Assembly: GCF_009766005.1 (NCBI RefSeq)
Contig: NZ_LMUK01000058.1
Span: 13,617-77,616, forward strand
DNA: 64,000 nt
Direction of reading: 5' to 3'
Source: Bradyrhizobium sp. S69
GTDB lineage: Bacteria; Pseudomonadota; Alphaproteobacteria; Rhizobiales; Xanthobacteraceae
Part shown: piece by piece, positions 24,806-31,375 of the stretch
Position numbering within the stretch: the first letter of the stretch is position 1
Layout of the letters: every line of letters begins with the position of its first letter
Program-made: the position numbers and the translations under genes
Notes under the pieces: generated by a model
The model's database searches: none
What the model saw: the letters and a program-made list of their open reading frames with translations, nothing else
Told to the model about the DNA's origin: nothing

Positions 24806-24990
24806 TGCCGCCTTGATGGTGCACGACGGAGCCGGGAACGAAACGCTTCCTTACACCCACGAATTTCTCTCTCGGATCCTAGGTGCCAACCGGAAATCCG
24901 TGACGCTTTCAGCGCAGTCGATGCAAACCGGTTGCCTTATCAGCTATCGTCGCGGAACGATTCAGGTCCTTGATCGCCCGGGCTTGGAGA
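24806..24990 (+). pseudogene. Fragment of a Crp/Fnr-family regulator
   Basis: The reading LPYTHEFLSRILGANRKSVT, LSAQSMQTGCLISYRRG and TIQVLDRPGLE is the C-terminal helix-turn-helix of a Crp/Fnr-type regulator common in Bradyrhizobium relatives. The cyclic-nucleotide-binding part is absent. Confidence 0.8.
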
Positions 24991-25150
24991 GCCATTGTCG
25001 CCGATGGACCAATTCGCGAGGTCGCCATCCTTGGAGACCTGGAAGGCACCGAGCACCGCGACGTCGAGATGACCACCGCGCATCATCGCGAACGACAGGC
25101 TGGAATCGAAATACGATCCGCCTCGCTTCAGTGAGATCGGATTCTTGCCA
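24985..25150 (-). pseudogene. Fragment of 3-oxoacid CoA-transferase beta subunit
   Basis: The minus-strand reading GGSYFDSSLSFAMMRGGHLD, VAVLGAFQVSKDGDLANWS and IGDNGSP matches the beta subunit of class I CoA transferases (for example PcaJ/ScoB-like). About 50 codons remain. Another relic in the debris block. Confidence 0.8.
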
Positions 25151-25297
25151 GCATTGATCGACTAAGGCGGCCGGCTCGGACGGCAACTGAGCCCGCAGCT
25201 AAAGGGCTCATCTGCCGCTTCGGATCGATTCGGCACGGTCAAGAATTGACGAAATCGCCGGCCAGTGCATGTCCACGGGATGAGGCACTTCAAGAAC

Positions 25298-25588
25298 TGA
25301 GGTGGTCCCGGTTTCCGGGACAGTTTGGCGGCAAGGCTAAGATGGATTCCGGGTTGATTACGCCGCCAGTTTCTCCTCAGTTTGCTGCATAGCATAGACC
25401 TCGTCGGGCGTCCTGCCGCCAAACGTCGAGTGCGGTCGATTGGCATTGTAGTATCCGATCCAGCGTCCGATGCCGGCTCGTGCTTCGCTGCCGGTTTCGA
25501 AGGCGTTCAGGAACACGCACTCGTACTTGAGGGAGCGCCACAAGCGCTCGATGAAGACATTGTCCATCCAGCGACCACGACCATCCAT
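25298..25588 (-). pseudogene. IS3-family transposase C-terminal fragment with one IS end
   Basis: The minus-strand reading (WMDNVFIERLWRSLKYECVF, then ARAGIGRWIGYYNANRPHS, TFGGRTPDEVYAMQQTEE) is the C-terminal end of an IS3-family OrfB including the catalytic Glu. Downstream, TGAGGTGGTCCCGG at 25298 looks like the matching IS terminus. The rest of the element is gone. It closes the debris block; element-like genes resume just to its right. Confidence 0.8.
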
Positions 25589-25619
25589 CGAGATGCGGAT
25601 GCCGGCCTCCCTGTGCCCG

Positions 25620-25662
25620 TAATGTATCCTACAGGTAAATTAATGTATCTTACATGTATAAT
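25620..25662. repeat. Tandem TAATGTATC-T-TACA repeats
   Basis: TAATGTATCCTACAGGTAAA is followed directly by TAATGTATCTTACATGTATA. Related half-sites (TACATGTA, TGTATCAGGTACC) occur near 33315-33345 and GTATTTTACAT inside the palindrome at 26931. They may be binding sites of an element regulator. Confidence 0.5.
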
Positions 25663-25694
25663 ACATTGCTAATGGAACCCGGCGGTGCCGAGGT

Positions 25695-25927
25695 CTACGT
25701 TATTTTGACGCAGCGGCTTGGTTTGCAGACTGGCTTGCCGTCGAACAAACCGACGTTCCGCAGATCTCCCGGCGGCCGCCAGTGCGGATACTTCAGGCAC
25801 GCGCGCTTTTCGGCTTCCAGCGTTTTCCGAAGATTGTCGGCTAGCTCTGGTGTGCGCTTCGCTCTGCTTCGATCATCGCGAAATACGCAAGCGCTTTCGG
25901 CGTAAATCTTTGGACCGGCTTTACCAT
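25695..25927 (-). pseudogene. Small hypothetical gene, apparently frameshifted
   Basis: An ATG at 25927 preceded by GGATGAAATCCC opens MVKPVQRFTPKALAYFAMIE... and meets a stop after 28 codons. The adjoining frame then continues as a credible protein (ELADNLRKTLEAEKRACLKY, PHWRPPGDLRNVGLFDGKP) to 25695. A single frameshift at about 25845 joins them into a protein of about 77 residues. The 14 bases around the start (GAAATCCCATGGTA) also occur at the start of the putative initiator gene at 27880, pointing to a duplicated junction. Confidence 0.45.
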
Positions 25928-25969
25928 GGGATTTCATCCATGACGGGATAGCCATAAGGCATCCGGGCG

Positions 25970-26190
25970 ATGGGCCAGTTTGGACGTGGCCGGCGGCGCG
26001 GCGGCCCGGCTGATGATCGCGTTAGGTTGCTAATCGACGTCGAGGACGACATCCAGAAGCTCTGCGATACCCACGGCTGGTTGTTCGCTGCCATGGACCC
26101 TGACGCGCCCAAGAACAACGACCGCGAACCGCAGCGGCTGAGCGTGCTGGCCAACGGGATTTCAGGATCATCGACATTCACTTCGGCTGA
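25970..26190 (+). CDS. Hypothetical element protein, 3' end uncertain
   Basis: The frame from ATG 25970 uses GC-rich third positions and reads protein-like for about 70 codons (RVRLLIDVEDDIQKLCDTHG, WLFAAMDPDAPKNNDREPQR). After LANG it degrades, while a neighbouring frame ends naturally with RIIDIHFG and a stop near 26190. In the original frame it stays open to 26440 and would overlap the next gene by about 170 bases, which is unlikely. I therefore suspect a one-base shift near 26160. Confidence 0.45.
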
Positions 26191-26271
26191 CCGGGTGGTG
26201 CGAGTTGCCATCATTGGACGCCGAGACCGCAATCCGCGCCGGCAGTTTCCGGCATCAAGAAAGAGACTTAA

Positions 26272-26520
26272 ATGTCCACATTCATGCGCACCAAGATGCA
26301 GGTCAACAAAGTCGAGCGGCATCCTGGGATCGACGTCATCACCTGCAACGCCGTCTGCAGGTCCATGTCATATCCCGAAGACGGTTCGGACGAAGACAAC
26401 ACCTACGCGAAGTTCAGCCCGAATGGCGCGCTTTCGCTGACGATCGCCAACCCGGCGCTGGTCGGCAAAATCGAGCCCGGCCAGAAGTTCTATCTCGATT
26501 TTGTCAAAGCGACGGCCTGA
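26272..26520 (+). CDS. Hypothetical small element protein
   Basis: 82 residues (MSTFMRTKMQVNKVERHPGI...), beta-rich, with a C-terminal part (LTIANPALVGKIEPGQKFYL) like small phage or plasmid proteins whose last strands end in FYLDF. The frame is well coded and complete. No function recognised. Confidence 0.65.
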   Translation: MSTFMRTKMQVNKVERHPGIDVITCNAVCRSMSYPEDGSDEDNTYAKFSPNGALSLTIANPALVGKIEPGQKFYLDFVKATA

Positions 26521-26692
26521 GCCGATCAGCCCAGCCGGCGGTGGCGCACATAACACCGGCAGTCGGAGGCGGCGGGGTTCCTACAATCCTACCTGCCCAC
26601 GGCACGCAGCGGTCACATGGTTCGGGATTCTCATTCGGGAAACCCTCACTGGGGGACGCGCCAGCCGGCTTGGGATAGTCGCTGATCCGACA

Positions 26693-26748
26693 ATTAAGGG
26701 CATGTGAAAAGGTCAAATTTCGACCCGATCCCATGCCCTTAATTTTTT
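26693..26748 (+). terminator. Nested hairpin terminator
   Basis: A perfect 12-bp inverted repeat (ATTAAGGGCATG at 26693-26704 and CATGCCCTTAAT at 26732-26743) encloses a second small stem (GGTC/GACC), and six T residues overlap its end. It could stop transcription from the gene at 26272 or from the minus-strand initiator operon. Confidence 0.7.
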
Positions 26749-26812
26749 CCGACTGATGCCCATAGGGAAGTAAATCGCATTTTAGGTAACCTGACGGAGC
26801 AGGATTTTTGGC

Positions 26813-26839
26813 GTCACTTGTGACCTGTCACGGGTGACA
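26813..26839. promoter_or_regulatory. Two adjacent GTGAC palindromes
   Basis: GTCAC-TT-GTGAC (26813-26824) is followed by TGTCAC-GG-GTGACA (26826-26839). Both are perfect dyads of the same half-site. A related, everted dyad TGTGACC-GATATT-GGTCACA lies at 33492-33511, upstream of another element gene. They look like operators for one element-encoded dimeric regulator. Confidence 0.6.
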
Positions 26840-26930
26840 TGCGTTCCAATAGTGGCCCCCCGTTACATGGGGTACTTTTGTAACGCTTATTCATGGCCGA
26901 CCTGGCGGCGCGTCCGCGGAACCGGGGTGC

Positions 26931-26981
26931 GCGGCCGCAGTGCACTTGAATGTATTTTACATTCAAGTGCACTGCGGCCGC
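26931..26981. repeat. 24-bp perfect inverted repeat with 3-base loop
   Basis: The arm GCGGCCGCAGTGCACTTGAA plus TGTA (26931-26954) is followed by TTT and its exact complement (26958-26981). The 51-base palindrome ends six bases before the stop of the putative initiator gene. It could be a strong terminator without a T run, a protein-binding or processing site, or a replication/resolution structure. Confidence 0.9.
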
Positions 26982-26986
26982 CGGCG

Positions 26987-27880
26987 TCAGCGCAGCAGCG
27001 CGCCCAGGATGTCGGTCTCGGTGTCCCAGTCGATGTGCGCGAACGGGTCGACCTTCACCAGCTTGGTCGGCGCCGGGATCTCCGCCACCGGATCACGCTT
27101 CTTCGGGCCACGCTTCTTCCTGGGCTCCAATTCCTGGAACTTGAAGTCGAAGAACTCGATACGGCGGCCGCGCTTGGTCAACCGATTCTGGCCGAACCAT
27201 TTCAACTTCAGTCCTCCGGTGGCGACGATCTTCTCGATCGCGTTGGGCAACGTTCGCCCGGTAAAATTGTCGATCCGGTCGTCCTGATCATCGCAGCCGA
27301 GGTATTTCAACAGGTTGTTCCGCGGCGCGCGCCATCTGAAGGATCTATTGGGCAGCTGCTGCGCCACCATCAGCGAGCCGAAGACTTCACCGGTGTTCGC
27401 GATCAGGCAGCACAGCGTCAAATAGAGCCGGATGGCGACCGGCGAGTGCAGCTGGCTCAGCGTGGCGAGGTTGATGACGGCGTGGTGCTTTGTATCCTGC
27501 TGGCGGAATTGATCGCTCAATGTCCAATGCACCATTCCGGCGTTGATCGATGACCCCGGCATCGGTCGTGAAGGCACGTTTTTGTAGCCCACAGCTGGAA
27601 CGCGTTCCGGCGGCGGCGTCAGATATTTCGGATCGTGGTCTTGCCATTTATCGAGGATGGCGTTGAAGATCTTTTTGAGTTCCTTGCTGAATTCATGGCC
27701 TGACATTTCCGGGGCCAGGAAGGATTTAACCGCGGCCACCGGCATTCTGCTCAGTACAGGTTCCCCGTATTTATCCGGATCGGCGTTGCCGGCCAATAGC
27801 ACCAGCAACTTCACCGTGCGCGGCGTGTAAGACAGCATTCCAAGAATGATTTTTTGTGAGATCTTAGCGTGCGCTACCAT
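26987..27880 (-). CDS. Putative replication initiator (Rep, winged-helix type)
   Basis: 297 residues. The start at 27880 is supported by a textbook GGAGGAA six bases before ATG. A central segment (VINLATLSQLHSPVAIRLYL, TLCCLIANTG) resembles the winged-helix core of plasmid Rep proteins, where a strand precedes S-x-x-A-x-R-L-Y. A second helical unit (WRAPRNNLLKYLGC, GRTLPNAIEKIVATGGLKL) and a basic tail (RKKRGPKKRDP) follow. It is the last gene of a five-gene coupled operon (promoter near 29320), and one iteron plus the large palindrome lie past its 3' end, while the main iteron array is 6 kb away. The call is based on pattern and context, not a firm motif; a general DNA-binding protein is the alternative. 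Confidence 0.5.
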   Translation of the reverse strand: MVAHAKISQKIILGMLSYTPRTVKLLVLLAGNADPDKYGEPVLSRMPVAAVKSFLAPEMSGHEFSKELKKIFNAILDKWQDHDPKYLTPPPERVPAVGYKNVPSRPMPGSSINAGMVHWTLSDQFRQQDTKHHAVINLATLSQLHSPVAIRLYLTLCCLIANTGEVFGSLMVAQQLPNRSFRWRAPRNNLLKYLGCDDQDDRIDNFTGRTLPNAIEKIVATGGLKLKWFGQNRLTKRGRRIEFFDFKFQELEPRKKRGPKKRDPVAEIPAPTKLVKVDPFAHIDWDTETDILGALLR

Positions 27881-28275
27881 GGGATTTCCTCCAGATCACC
27901 GCCTCGGGCGATCTTCAGTTTGCGATCGAAACGATGTGTTGGCGACTTGGCGGGCAAGATCGGTGCCGGTTTCGTCGGGGCGGACACCACCATGGCGGCC
28001 TCGGAAGGCGCTGGATCGGCCGGCTTGGCCACACGCTTGGGAAAGCCGACGAAGGCACCGCTGCCCATCGCCCTCGGCTTGGGCGTCTCGAGCGGCGGCA
28101 GCATCTTCTGGTAGATGTCGATCAACTGGCGGGCCTGCGACATCGTCAGCCGGGTCAGCGACGTCAGGCCGAACAGCCCCGCTGCGCGATCGCGGATGTG
28201 CTCGTCTTTCTCGTCCGCGGCGGTCCGGGCGACCGCGTGCAGCATCCTCTGCTGCTCTGGTGATGCGTCACTCAT
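27874..28275 (-). CDS. Hypothetical protein of the initiator operon
   Basis: 133 residues (MSDASPEQQRMLHAVARTAA...). The first half is helical (IRDRAAGLFGLTSLTRLTMS, QARQLIDIYQKMLP), the second half Pro/Ala-rich and disordered, ending RGGDLEEIPW. Its stop lies inside the start region of the initiator gene (seven-base overlap) and its ATG overlaps the upstream stop, so translation is coupled on both sides. A copy-control or initiator-partner role is an inference from position. Confidence 0.65.
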   Translation of the reverse strand: MSDASPEQQRMLHAVARTAADEKDEHIRDRAAGLFGLTSLTRLTMSQARQLIDIYQKMLPPLETPKPRAMGSGAFVGFPKRVAKPADPAPSEAAMVVSAPTKPAPILPAKSPTHRFDRKLKIARGGDLEEIPW

Positions 28276-28671
28276 CGGTGGTAGACCTCCGGCGCCGCCA
28301 ACACTCGTTCCAAATCCGCCAGCACGGCGGCCGACGGGATCCACTCCGGATTGCTCTCGGCGTTGTGCGGCAGCGGCCGCTCGAGGATCTGAACGCCCTT
28401 CACGCGGTAGCGACCGCAGAACCTGCCCGCGGGGCGCTCCGCCAGGATGTAGTTGCGAACCGGGCGCTTGCTGCAGCCAAGGATTGCCGGCGACGCGGCG
28501 CCCGTGAGCTTTCTGGTTCGAGTAGGGCTTGCCCTCGGCGCCGGCCGCCAGCTGCATCTGATTGGTGACCGTGGTCGGATGGCAGCCGATGACCTTCGCC
28601 GTGGCGACACGATCGAGGCCGTTCGACTTCATCGTGGAAACAATCAGGTCTCGGTCGCACCAGCTACCCAT
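28272..28671 (-). pseudogene. Helix-turn-helix protein of the initiator operon, one-base frameshift
   Basis: The start MGSWCDRDLIVSTMKSNGLD continues into a helix-turn-helix-like stretch (RVATAKVIGCHPTTVTNQM). At an AAA run near 28519 one extra base breaks the frame. In the shifted frame the protein continues (LTGAASPAILGCSKRPVRNY, ILAERPAGRFCGRYRVKGVQ) to a stop that overlaps the next start (ATGA). Removing one A gives a single protein of about 132 residues with both junctions coupled, so the break is recent, or an assembly error. Confidence 0.65.
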
Positions 28672-28673
28672 GA

Positions 28674-28970
28674 TCAGCGCGCCTCATCTGAGCGGCGGAT
28701 CTCGCGATGCCGGCGAAGGCGATCGCGCAGATGCGACTGGAAATCCTGCAGCATCTGCAGGCGCTCTTCCGCGTAATGAATCTGATGATCGATGGCCCGG
28801 GCAAGATGCTGGTCGAGCAGTTCCTCAGCTCGTGGCGGCCATTTGTTGACCGCGGAGCGCGAAACGTTGCAAGCAGTGGCCAGCGCCTTCAGCGAGCCCT
28901 TGAAAACCCTGCGCGTGACATAGTCGAGGCGTTGTTCCGGTACATCCGGCAGAGGCATTTTTACGCGCAC
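28674..28970 (-). CDS. Small helix-turn-helix protein of the initiator operon
   Basis: 98 residues. The helix-turn-helix is clear (SLKALATACNVSRSAVNKWP), followed by a long charged helix (LDQHLARAIDHQIHYAEERL). Its start overlaps the end of the first operon gene by 10 bases. It may be a Cro-type repressor of the operon or a copy-number control protein. Confidence 0.7.
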   Translation of the reverse strand: MRVKMPLPDVPEQRLDYVTRRVFKGSLKALATACNVSRSAVNKWPPRAEELLDQHLARAIDHQIHYAEERLQMLQDFQSHLRDRLRRHREIRRSDEAR

Positions 28971-29272
28971 TGGATCAGCCCCGCGTCCTCGGCTTCGATG
29001 AACTCGATCGAATCCTTGATCGGTTGAACCAGCTTGAGCGACACCGGGCCGTTGTTGATTCTCAGCAACATTTCCAGGATGTCTTTCGCGGTCGCGACCG
29101 GCATCTTCCGCAAAATCACGTCGCAGCTGATCACCTTCAACATCGTCAGGGTCAGCGGCTCATCGGGTTCGTCACGCAGCTCACACAGCCACGCGGTAGG
29201 CGTGCTGATCGAAAACTCGGCCATATGCTTGCGGAAGCGGTAGGCGTCCTGGATTTCGGCGGCATCGAACAT
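28961..29272 (-). CDS. Hypothetical first gene of the initiator operon
   Basis: 103 residues from ATG 29272, chosen because AAGGAG sits at a proper distance upstream; an upstream ATG at 29326 lies inside the promoter. The product is alpha/beta (FDAAEIQDAYRFRKHMAEFS, then LTLTMLKVISCDVILRKMPV, ATAKDILEMLLRINNGPVS). No family recognised. Its end overlaps the next start by 10 bases. Confidence 0.65.
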   Translation of the reverse strand: MFDAAEIQDAYRFRKHMAEFSISTPTAWLCELRDEPDEPLTLTMLKVISCDVILRKMPVATAKDILEMLLRINNGPVSLKLVQPIKDSIEFIEAEDAGLIQCA

Positions 29273-29304
29273 GGTCTGCGGTCTCCTTCTTTTCCCGTCG
29301 AACG

Positions 29305-29333
29305 CATAAACTACGGTGTACAACATGCGTCAA
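29305..29333 (-). promoter_or_regulatory. Promoter of the initiator operon
   Basis: On the minus strand TTGACG (29333-29328) and TTTATG (29310-29305) are separated by 17 bases, with TGTTGTACAC between them. The -35 box is near consensus; the -10 box is moderate. Located 33 bases before the first ATG of the operon. Confidence 0.6.
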
Positions 29334-29413
29334 TCTGTATTGTGCGGAAAACTGTTGGCAACTTTCCGGATCCCGAAGGACAATGGGTTAGGTCAAAATC
29401 AAGGACTCGAAAA

Positions 29414-29935
29414 ATGCTGCGAGCAATTTTTGCTGCCATGGCGTCCGGAATACGCAAGCTGTTCGGCTTCGCGTATTCCTTTGTAACCTGGCCATTCGCG
29501 CTATTCGGCGGCCGCGCGCGCCGTCAGTCGGCCGGCATCGACTTGGGTGCGGCGAAGGCGGTCGAGGACAAGGTGGCCGCGGTCGGCATGAAGCCCGCGG
29601 ACTCGACGTCATCACATCTACGTGATTCGCAAATGCGCGATGCGCAAATTGCTTGGTCGTGGATCACGACGTCGATGCTGACGCGCCAGCCGATGCCGGT
29701 TCCGAGCGCGTTGAGCAAGACGATGAAATCATGGCTTCAAGGACTCGATCATGGCCAACTCACGGCGCTCCAGAACGCCGACGCCAAAGGCCTCTTCGAG
29801 CATTCTATCGGTAAACACGCCATCGCCAGCGTGCCGCGTGTGCAGCCGCTGGCGATGGTTTCAATCGTGTTTCCAAGGATAGCAGCTCGCAAATCTGATG
29901 ACGAGATAGCAGACTTGCGATCGTCGCCGGCTTAA
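29414..29935 (+). CDS. Hypothetical protein with N-terminal hydrophobic segment
   Basis: 173 residues from ATG 29414. A hydrophobic N-terminus (IFAAMASGIRKLFGFAYSF, VTWPFALFGG) may anchor it in the inner membrane. The rest is mixed, with a helical Met/Leu-rich part (TMKSWLQGLDHGQLTALQNA). It is divergent from the initiator operon, and its 3' end overlaps the convergent gene at 29932 by four bases. Unknown function. Confidence 0.5.
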   Translation: MLRAIFAAMASGIRKLFGFAYSFVTWPFALFGGRARRQSAGIDLGAAKAVEDKVAAVGMKPADSTSSHLRDSQMRDAQIAWSWITTSMLTRQPMPVPSALSKTMKSWLQGLDHGQLTALQNADAKGLFEHSIGKHAIASVPRVQPLAMVSIVFPRIAARKSDDEIADLRSSPA

Positions 29936-30255
29936 GAGATCAGGCCGGCCTCGCGCAGCGCGTCCAACTGCTTTGACTGTCGCAAGGCCAGCTCCACGAC
30001 CGTCTTGAACTGAGCCATCAACGTAGCGAACGCGGCCTGCTGCTGGGAGAGAGCATGCTCTTGCTGAGCATTCTTCTCCAACAAGCCGTTCATGGCGGCG
30101 TTGATACGGTCCCAGCCGTCGTCCGCGTCGTTATATTCCGCAACAACATCCGCGACGTTATTGCCGGCGGAAACCAAGGCGGCGCCGATGGCGACCGCCA
30201 ATGATGCCGTCGCCCCAACACCGAACCCTGATGGCTTAAAATGATCACCGTTCAC
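29932..30255 (-). CDS. Small hypothetical protein with one membrane segment and a coiled coil
   Basis: 107 residues from a GTG at 30255 preceded by AAGGAAG, a much better ribosome site than that of the upstream ATG at 30327. A Gly/Ala-rich hydrophobic segment (VGATASLAVAIGAALVSAG) is followed by a helical Gln/Ala-rich part (NAQQEHALSQQQAAFATLMA) and a charged end. Phage small membrane proteins and lysis-related coiled-coil proteins look like this, but no family is recognised. Confidence 0.55.
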   Translation of the reverse strand: MNGDHFKPSGFGVGATASLAVAIGAALVSAGNNVADVVAEYNDADDGWDRINAAMNGLLEKNAQQEHALSQQQAAFATLMAQFKTVVELALRQSKQLDALREAGLIS

Positions 30256-30385
30256 GGTTTTCTTCCTTTTCGTTATACTTATTAGTCGTTTTAACGTCGA
30301 ACCCATTTGACATTTACGATAAACCATTTAAGGATGCTGCCGGTAAGAAGTTAAACTTTGCATCCAATCCTTGGAGGGCAATCCA

Positions 30386-30694
30386 ATGCGCACCACCCTC
30401 GAACTCAAATCATCCATCAGCCTTCTGAAAAGGTTGTGCGCTGACGCCGCGCTCATCGAAGTCCGCGGCAAGTGGTCGAGCTGGCGCATCGAAGAACCGG
30501 TCGGCAGCACGCCGTGGAAGCGCGTCATAGAGCCGCCTGTGATCGAGCTGCGCAACGCCGGCTTTATTGTCGGAAGCGATGAGGAAGATCCCACCTGTAA
30601 AATGGGGGGGCACTACAGGCGTTACACCTATTCCCTCACCGACGCCGGGCGCGCGTGGCTGGCGGCTCATAACGCGCCCAAGGATCCGACATGA
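30386..30694 (+). CDS. Winged-helix-like small protein
   Basis: 102 residues from ATG 30386, preceded by GGAGGG. Pattern: helix (ISLLKRLCADAALIEV), a probable recognition helix (WKRVIEPPVIELRNAGFIVG) and a wing ending in YRRYTYSLTDAGRAWLAAH. Similar in layout to the protein at 4051-4365. Its stop overlaps the next ATG (ATGA). A DNA-binding function is likely but not shown. Confidence 0.6.
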   Translation: MRTTLELKSSISLLKRLCADAALIEVRGKWSSWRIEEPVGSTPWKRVIEPPVIELRNAGFIVGSDEEDPTCKMGGHYRRYTYSLTDAGRAWLAAHNAPKDPT

Positions 30695-31014
30695 CCGATG
30701 CCGACACGACCACTCAGGCTGGCACTACGATCGCCTCCACGCTGCCGGCCGTCGAAACGAAGCTCGAGGGCGCCCTCGATACCGCCAAGACCGACGTCGC
30801 CGGCGACGCCAAGGCTGCCGAGACCGACGTCGAGACTGCGCAGACCGCCGTGAAATCGGCACTCAGCAATGCGTCCGCTTCTGCTCACACCGCGATCGAC
30901 CGCATCGAGGCCAGTGGTTTCGTCAGCAACGAGCTCGAGAAGGCCAAGACCATGCTGGTTCACGCACTGACGTGGATCGAAGAGCACGTCCGCAAGGTCG
31001 GTGACGCCATCTAA
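30691..31014 (+). CDS. Ala/Thr-rich helical small protein
   Basis: 107 residues, very rich in Ala, Thr, Asp and Glu (TTIASTLPAVETKLEGALDT, AKAAETDVETAQTAVKSAL), predicted to be largely helical, ending in LVHALTWIEEHVRKVGDAI. Coupled to the gene before (ATGA overlap). Composition resembles small phage structural or late-embryogenesis-like helical proteins; no function can be given. Confidence 0.6.
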   Translation: MTDADTTTQAGTTIASTLPAVETKLEGALDTAKTDVAGDAKAAETDVETAQTAVKSALSNASASAHTAIDRIEASGFVSNELEKAKTMLVHALTWIEEHVRKVGDAI

Positions 31015-31098
31015 AGCGGCTTCCAAGCCGCCTGCCCCACCCCCGTTCCTGTACGCGTCGAGTGATTCCTATCCCGCCAACAACATCAGGAGTCCAGA

Positions 31099-31371
31099 AT
31101 GGACGACGAAAAACAACCGATGCCCGTGGTCGAAAAGACCGCGGCGACCCCGGCGCCGCTGCCCGCCGGCAGCATCCTGGGTACCGAGACGGCTGCGAAG
31201 CCCGCTCTGGCGCCTGCACCAACTGCCGCCGCGCCGTCGCCCAAAGCGCACGCCATCGCTGCCGTGCAGGCTGCGGCCGTCATCGTCAGCGCGCTGACGC
31301 CGGTCACCAACAACAACCAGACCGCGTTGCGCATGCTCAATGACGCGACGGGGCTGTTGCAGAAGGTTTGA
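31099..31371 (+). CDS. Pro/Ala-rich small protein
   Basis: 90 residues from ATG 31099 with AGGAG upstream. The first half is Pro/Ala-rich and disordered; the second half is a helix (AHAIAAVQAAAVIVSALTPV, then NNNQTALRMLNDATGLLQKV). It ends four bases before the ATG of the third metallophosphoesterase, so the two are probably co-transcribed. Unknown function. Confidence 0.6.
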   Translation: MDDEKQPMPVVEKTAATPAPLPAGSILGTETAAKPALAPAPTAAAPSPKAHAIAAVQAAAVIVSALTPVTNNNQTALRMLNDATGLLQKV

Positions 31372-31375
31372 TCCA

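Larger units (their letters stand above)
26521..26986. other. Non-coding region beside the initiator gene, rich in cis elements
   Basis: About 470 bases without a supported gene, lying between the 3' ends of the gene at 26272 and of the putative initiator. It contains in order a nested hairpin terminator, GGAAGTAAATCGCA (26766, repeated at 33369), two adjacent GTGAC palindromes (26813-26839), one GGGTACTTTT iteron (26870) and a 24-bp perfect palindrome (26931-26981). Only the listed elements are seen. Confidence 0.6.

Noticed and set aside
25921..26322. Minus-strand 133-codon frame ending in DEIPW
   Set aside because: Its ending resembles that of the gene at 27874, but the body is Ser/Arg/Pro-rich and antisense to a better-coded plus-strand frame; only the short shared junction at 25927 seems real.
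26931..26981. Telomere-resolution site of a linear phage-plasmid
   Set aside because: The palindrome length is suggestive, but no protelomerase-like gene is visible in the window, so I do not claim it; kept only as an unexplained palindrome.
31001..31343. Pro/Arg-rich plus-strand frames around 31.0-31.3 kb other than the gene at 31099
   Set aside because: Composition typical of off-frame readings of the Pro/Ala-rich gene at 31099, which has its own ribosome site.
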